Of a stretch of 64,000 nucleotides of DNA, positions 60,393 to 64,000 are shown one piece after another. The position numbers were made by a program, and so were the translations under genes. The notes under the pieces are model-generated. The model did no database searches and was not told the origin of the DNA. It saw only the letters and a program-made list of their open reading frames with translations. The first letter of the stretch is position 1, and every line of letters starts with the position of its first letter. The DNA comes from Haemophilus_D parainfluenzae_AD (GTDB lineage: Bacteria > Pseudomonadota > Gammaproteobacteria > Enterobacterales > Pasteurellaceae), in NCBI RefSeq assembly GCF_001679325.1, contig NZ_LZMX01000028.1. One strand, written 5' to 3'.

Positions 60393-60797
60393 GTGTCAAC
60401 TCAATCCCCCTATTTGAATGCAATTATTCTCTTTCCACTTATTACACAAGTGATTGGAAGTAGTATAGCTTATGTTGTTTTTGAATTAGACTATTACCGA
60501 GAAGGCTATTTTGACTCAGCCTTATTCGGTTTTTTTTTGACATTTTGGTTATTCACCGTACCCACAATCATTATTGCCTATTTTACTAAACGCTGTGGTT
60601 ACCTTCGATATCAATGGAAAAAAATCCTCTTTCTCTCGTTTATTATTGTTTTTTGTTACTGGAGTACAGGTAATTTGATAATAGCTCCCAATACAAAATA
60701 CCTTACTGATCGAGCATTATTCGTACTTAGCGGTTCTATTATTATGACAATCTATACAATCATTATCCTGCCACTGCTATTGCCTAAATCAAAGTAG
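60393..60797 (+). CDS. Unknown small membrane protein (GTG start)
   Basis: The 134-residue protein has four hydrophobic segments (about 10-29, 43-63, 77-94 and 107-128) and no recognised domain. It begins with GTG at 60393; AGGAG lies 6 bases before. No ATG is nearby. It lies between the OPT transporter and cysQ on the same strand, 9 bases before cysQ, so it may be in the cysQ transcript. It is AT-rich. Confidence 0.72.
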   Translation: MSTQSPYLNAIILFPLITQVIGSSIAYVVFELDYYREGYFDSALFGFFLTFWLFTVPTIIIAYFTKRCGYLRYQWKKILFLSFIIVFCYWSTGNLIIAPNTKYLTDRALFVLSGSIIMTIYTIIILPLLLPKSK

Positions 60798-60806
60798 AAA
60801 ATAAGC

Positions 60807-61613
60807 ATGCTATTATCTCAATCTCTTCTCGATCAAATCCTTAAACTCGCCAATGAAGCAGGAAAACATTTAGCTCGTTTTTACCAACAGGATGTGAAAA
60901 TACAAACTAAATCGGATAATACCCCTGTCACGGAAGCAGATTTATTTGTCAGCCAATTTTTAATCGAAAAACTGACCGCACTTTTCCCTGATATTCCTGT
61001 TCTTTCAGAGGAAAACTGCAATATTCCCTTTAAACAACGCCAAACTTGGCAAACCTATTGGTTGATCGATCCCCTTGATGGCACACAGCAATTTATTAAT
61101 CGCACTGATCAATTTTCAGTTTTAATCACTCTGGTACAACACAACAAACCTATACTTGGCGTCATTCACTTTCCTATTCTAAATATCACTTATTACGCCA
61201 TGAAAAGTTTCGGGGCTTTCAAACAAACCGACAAAGAGATAAAAGCCTTACAACCAAGAAAAATCGATCTCACAAAACCGTTAAAAATCGCCGTTGGCGC
61301 GACCACTTCACAAGAAAAAGTGCGGTCAATTTTAACGAAGAATTTGTTATGCAAATTTACGGTGGTCGGTTCTAGTAGTTTAAAAAGTGGTTTAGTCGCA
61401 GAAGGAACCGTTGATTGCTATATTCGCCTCGGTAAAACCGGTGAATGGGACACAGCAGGTTCTGAAATTTTATTAGCTGAAATCAATGGCGGAATTTTCG
61501 ATCCACACTTTCAGCCACTCACCTATAACCAGCGTGAAAGTTTAATTAATCCAAACTTTGTGATGGTGTCAGATAATACACAAAATTGGGCATCTGTCTT
61601 TCAATTTAATTGA
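60807..61613 (+). CDS. cysQ: 3'(2'),5'-bisphosphate nucleotidase CysQ
   Basis: CysQ converts PAP to AMP and removes an inhibitory by-product of sulfate assimilation and of acyl-carrier-protein turnover. The 268-residue protein belongs to the inositol monophosphatase family: SEENC at the first metal site, WLIDPLDGTQQFINR at the second, and GEWDTAGSEILLAE near the C-terminus. Two uptake sequences lie in frame (about 60976 and 61319). It is 9 bases after the unknown membrane protein gene and 72 bases before zwf. Confidence 0.93.
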   Translation: MLLSQSLLDQILKLANEAGKHLARFYQQDVKIQTKSDNTPVTEADLFVSQFLIEKLTALFPDIPVLSEENCNIPFKQRQTWQTYWLIDPLDGTQQFINRTDQFSVLITLVQHNKPILGVIHFPILNITYYAMKSFGAFKQTDKEIKALQPRKIDLTKPLKIAVGATTSQEKVRSILTKNLLCKFTVVGSSSLKSGLVAEGTVDCYIRLGKTGEWDTAGSEILLAEINGGIFDPHFQPLTYNQRESLINPNFVMVSDNTQNWASVFQFN

Positions 61614-61685
61614 TTGGTTCGATTGGTAAAGTGCAGTAATATATTGCATTATTTAAAAAAACTACTCGGAACAATAAGGAATAAT

Positions 61686-63167
61686 ATGCAAACTAATAAT
61701 AACTGTATCGTGATTTTTGGTGCTTCCGGTGATTTGACTCACCGTAAACTCATTCCAGCACTTTATAATCTGTTCAAATTTGGTCGTTTAAACAAATTTT
61801 CTGTATTGGGTGTCGCGCGTTCAGAATTAAACGATGACACTTTCCGTGAAAAAATGCGTGAAGCGCTACTTGAAACAGAAGAAACCACGCCAGAAACGCT
61901 AGACGCTTTTTGTAGCCATCTCTATTATCAAGCCGTAAATACATCTGATGCAGCCGATTACGGTAAATTAGTACCTCGTTTAGAAGAATTACATACTAAA
62001 TATCAAACGAATGGCAACACCCTTTACTATATGTCCACACCACCAAGCTTATATGGTGTAATTCCAGAATGTCTTGCGGCTCATGGTTTAAACGAAGAAA
62101 AAGACGGTTGGAAACGTATTATTGTCGAAAAACCTTTTGGTTACGATGAAAAAACAGCACAAGAACTCGACGTCCAAATTCATCGTTTCTTTGAAGAACA
62201 TCAAATCTATCGTATTGACCATTATCTTGGTAAAGAAACCGTACAAAACTTACTTGTTTTACGTTTCTCAAATGGGTGGTTTGAGCCTCTCTGGAACCGT
62301 AATTTCATTGATTATGTGGAAATTACCGGTGCTGAATCAATTGGTGTAGAAGAGCGTGGTGGTTATTATGATGGCTCCGGTGCAATGCGTGATATGTTCC
62401 AAAACCACTTATTACAAGTTTTAGCCATGGTAGCAATGGAACCGCCCGCAATCATTAATGCGAACTCAATGCGTGATGAAGTAGCCAAAGTTATGCACTC
62501 TTTACGTCCATTAACGCAAGATGACGTTGAGCACAACTTAGTGCTTGGTCAATATACTGCAGCGGAAATTGATGGCAAAGAAGTTAAAGGCTATTTACAA
62601 GAAAAAGGCGTTCCAGCTAACTCTCGCACTGAAACCTTTATGGCATTACGTTGCGAAATCGAAAACTGGCGTTGGGCTGGCGTACCTTTCTATGTGCGTA
62701 CAGGGAAACGCTTACCGGCACGTGTGACGGAAATTGTAATTCATTTTAAAACTACTCCGCACCCTGTATTCAGCCAAAATGCACCAGAAAATAAATTGAT
62801 CATTCGTATTCAGCCTGATGAAGCCATTTCAATGCGCTTTGGTTTGAAAAAACCAGGTGCAGGCTTTGAAGCCAAAGAAGTATCAATGGATTTCCGTTAT
62901 GCCGATTTAGCCGACGAGCAAGTACTCACGGCTTATGAACGCTTATTACTTGATGCGATGAAAGGCGATGCGACACTCTTTGCGCGTACTGATGCCGTAC
63001 ACGCTGCATGGAAATTTGTTCAACCGATTTTAGACTACAAAGACGCAGGCGGTCGAGTTCATGAATATGAAGCGGGTACTTGGGGACCAGTTGCCGCTGA
63101 AAAACTCATTGCGAAAAGTGGTCGCGTATGGCGTAAACCAAGCGGTAAAATGAAGAAAAAGGTTTAA
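61686..63167 (+). CDS. zwf: Glucose-6-phosphate 1-dehydrogenase
   Basis: Zwf oxidises glucose 6-phosphate to the lactone and makes NADPH, the entry of the oxidative pentose phosphate pathway. The 493-residue protein has the coenzyme motif FGASGDLTHRKLIPALYNL near the N-terminus, the active-site RIDHYLGKETVQN (about 175-190), and KPFGYD. The ATG at 61686 has TAAGGA before it; the longer frame to 61614 has no site. pgl, the next step, follows after 65 bases. Confidence 0.97.
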   Translation: MQTNNNCIVIFGASGDLTHRKLIPALYNLFKFGRLNKFSVLGVARSELNDDTFREKMREALLETEETTPETLDAFCSHLYYQAVNTSDAADYGKLVPRLEELHTKYQTNGNTLYYMSTPPSLYGVIPECLAAHGLNEEKDGWKRIIVEKPFGYDEKTAQELDVQIHRFFEEHQIYRIDHYLGKETVQNLLVLRFSNGWFEPLWNRNFIDYVEITGAESIGVEERGGYYDGSGAMRDMFQNHLLQVLAMVAMEPPAIINANSMRDEVAKVMHSLRPLTQDDVEHNLVLGQYTAAEIDGKEVKGYLQEKGVPANSRTETFMALRCEIENWRWAGVPFYVRTGKRLPARVTEIVIHFKTTPHPVFSQNAPENKLIIRIQPDEAISMRFGLKKPGAGFEAKEVSMDFRYADLADEQVLTAYERLLLDAMKGDATLFARTDAVHAAWKFVQPILDYKDAGGRVHEYEAGTWGPVAAEKLIAKSGRVWRKPSGKMKKKV

Positions 63168-63180
63168 TCATCAATATCTC

Positions 63181-63206
63181 GCCTTCTTCAATAAATAGAA
63201 GAAGGC
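63181..63206 (+). other. Hairpin between zwf and pgl
   Basis: GCCTTCTTC (63181-63189) and GAAGAAGGC (63198-63206) pair over 9 bases with an 8-base loop. It is followed by TTAT only, so it may be a partial terminator or an mRNA-stability element and not a full stop between the two pathway genes. Confidence 0.5.
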
Positions 63207-63232
63207 TTATCACCGAATAGAGAGAAACAAAC

Positions 63233-63931
63233 ATGAACACCATTACCTTCCCAACAGCTCAGCATGCTGTTGAAAAGATTGCTCAAGAATTTGTGATTTA
63301 TAGCCAATTAAATCACCCTGTGCATATTTCTCTTTCTGGAGGTTCAACGCCTAAGCTGTTATTCAAAACTTTAGCCAAAGCGCCTTATACCGAACAAATC
63401 AACTGGAAGAATCTGCATTTTTGGTGGGGCGATGATCGCATGGTTCAACCAACCAATCCAGAAAGCAACTACGGTGAAGTGCAAAAGCTCTTATTCGATC
63501 ATATTCAAATTCCCGCAGAAAATATCCACCGAATTTGTGGCGAAAATGAACCTCACTTTGAGTTAAAACGCTTTGAAGAAGAATTAAGTGCGGTCATTCC
63601 AAACGGTGTTTTTGATTGGATCATTTTAGGTATGGGGACTGACGGTCATACAGCTTCTCTCTTCCCACATCAAACTAATTTTGATGATGAAAACCTAGCT
63701 GTCATTGCTAAACACCCTGAAAGCGGTCAAATTCGCATTTCTAAAACAGCCAAACTCATTGAACAAGCCAAACGCATTACCTATTTAGTCACTGGCGAAA
63801 GCAAAGCAGACATTTTAAAAGAAATCCAAACGACTCCTGCAGAAAACCTTCCTTACCCTGCAGCCAAAATTAAAGCAAAAAATGGGGTAACAGAATGGTA
63901 TTTGGATAAAGCGGCGGCGAAATTGCTATAA
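63233..63931 (+). CDS. pgl: 6-phosphogluconolactonase
   Basis: Pgl hydrolyses 6-phosphogluconolactone, the product of Zwf. The 232-residue protein is of the DevB/SOL type: HISLSGGSTPKLLFKTLA (about 28-45), WWGDDRMVQPTNPESNYG (about 63-80), ILGMGTDGHTASLFP (about 129-143). An uptake sequence is in frame near 63588 (coding SAV). The ATG follows AGAGA. Confidence 0.95.
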   Translation: MNTITFPTAQHAVEKIAQEFVIYSQLNHPVHISLSGGSTPKLLFKTLAKAPYTEQINWKNLHFWWGDDRMVQPTNPESNYGEVQKLLFDHIQIPAENIHRICGENEPHFELKRFEEELSAVIPNGVFDWIILGMGTDGHTASLFPHQTNFDDENLAVIAKHPESGQIRISKTAKLIEQAKRITYLVTGESKADILKEIQTTPAENLPYPAAKIKAKNGVTEWYLDKAAAKLL

Positions 63932-63964
63932 CAAGTTGAGTATCAAATATCATAGGATTGCAAA

Positions 63965-64000
63965 ATGATAGACTACAAAGTGAATGAACCAATTTCAGTT
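63965..64000 (+). CDS. Start of a further gene, cut by the window edge
   Basis: An ATG at 63965 behind TAGGA opens a frame of twelve codons (MIDYKVNEPISV) to the end of the window, 33 bases after pgl. A memory of GNAT acetyltransferases with this N-terminus suggests that family, but twelve residues do not prove it. Confidence 0.5.
   Translation, partial: MIDYKVNEPISV

Noticed and set aside
1..64000. tRNA, rRNA, CRISPR arrays, insertion sequences, prophage and tetranucleotide phase-variation repeats
   Set aside because: I looked for cloverleaf ends, spaced identical repeats, transposase motifs and runs of four-base units and saw none that held up.

Overview
The window is a chromosomal segment of a gamma-proteobacterium of the family Pasteurellaceae, most likely a Haemophilus close to H. 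parainfluenzae (species is an inference). The main evidence is the DNA uptake sequence AAGTGCGGT / ACCGCACTT, which I count by eye about fifty times, close to the spacing known for Haemophilus. The low G+C, the P2-like porin and the gene set agree. I saw no rRNA, tRNA, CRISPR array, insertion sequence or prophage. Apart from the cut ends, the region reads as ordinary, densely packed chromosome.

Layout. 1-4.1 kb: the 5' end of a YadA-type trimeric autotransporter (cut by the window edge), then a divergent emrA-emrB drug-efflux operon with an EVE-domain gene. 4.3-6.9 kb: a sugar-porter MFS permease translationally adjacent to an esterase. 7-12 kb: uvrA and ssb, divergent across a probable LexA box, then a rhodanese and a YgiD-type dioxygenase. 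12-15.5 kb: a small DMT gene plus ydbH-ynbE (envelope lipid homeostasis). 15.8-18.9 kb: mannose-family PTS operon (IIAB, IIC, IID) plus an unknown membrane protein. 19-22.1 kb: an AhpD-like protein, a periplasmic MsrAB/thioredoxin repair pair and a DMT permease. 22.2-25.9 kb: fecBCDE ferric-citrate-type ABC importer. 26-32 kb: pgaABCD, the poly-N-acetylglucosamine biofilm polysaccharide locus.

32-37 kb: pckA behind a strong CRP site, an IroE-like esterase, hslO (Hsp33) and a P2-like porin whose reading frame is broken in an A8 tract directly after the start codon. 37-42.3 kb: LPS inner-core genes (waaC, waaF, hldD) with a DMT permease, a YcxB-like protein and a membrane-anchored thioredoxin. 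42.4-48.8 kb: deoC, proS, then truD-surE-yqaA-small lipoprotein-nlpD. 49-53 kb: rraB, a SIMPL protein, slyD, and hslVU behind a recognisable sigma-32 promoter. 53-58 kb: aphA behind a CRP site, rmuC, yqhA, a DUF4189 lipoprotein, hslR and nudE. 58-64 kb: an OPT-family transporter, an unknown membrane protein, cysQ, and zwf-pgl (oxidative pentose phosphate entry), with the start of one more gene at the edge.

Shared themes are envelope upkeep (NlpD, YdbH/YnbE, LPS core, Hsp33/HslVU/MsrAB), nutrient import under catabolite control (PTS, pckA, aphA) and surface adhesion (trimeric autotransporter, PNAG). Many transcription units end in paired inverted uptake sequences that double as bidirectional terminators. 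The observations most worth checking are the porin frameshift, the FecE Walker A glycine replaced by cysteine, the small lipoprotein that copies the NlpD N-terminus, and a 20-bp tandem duplication that doubles a ribosome binding site.
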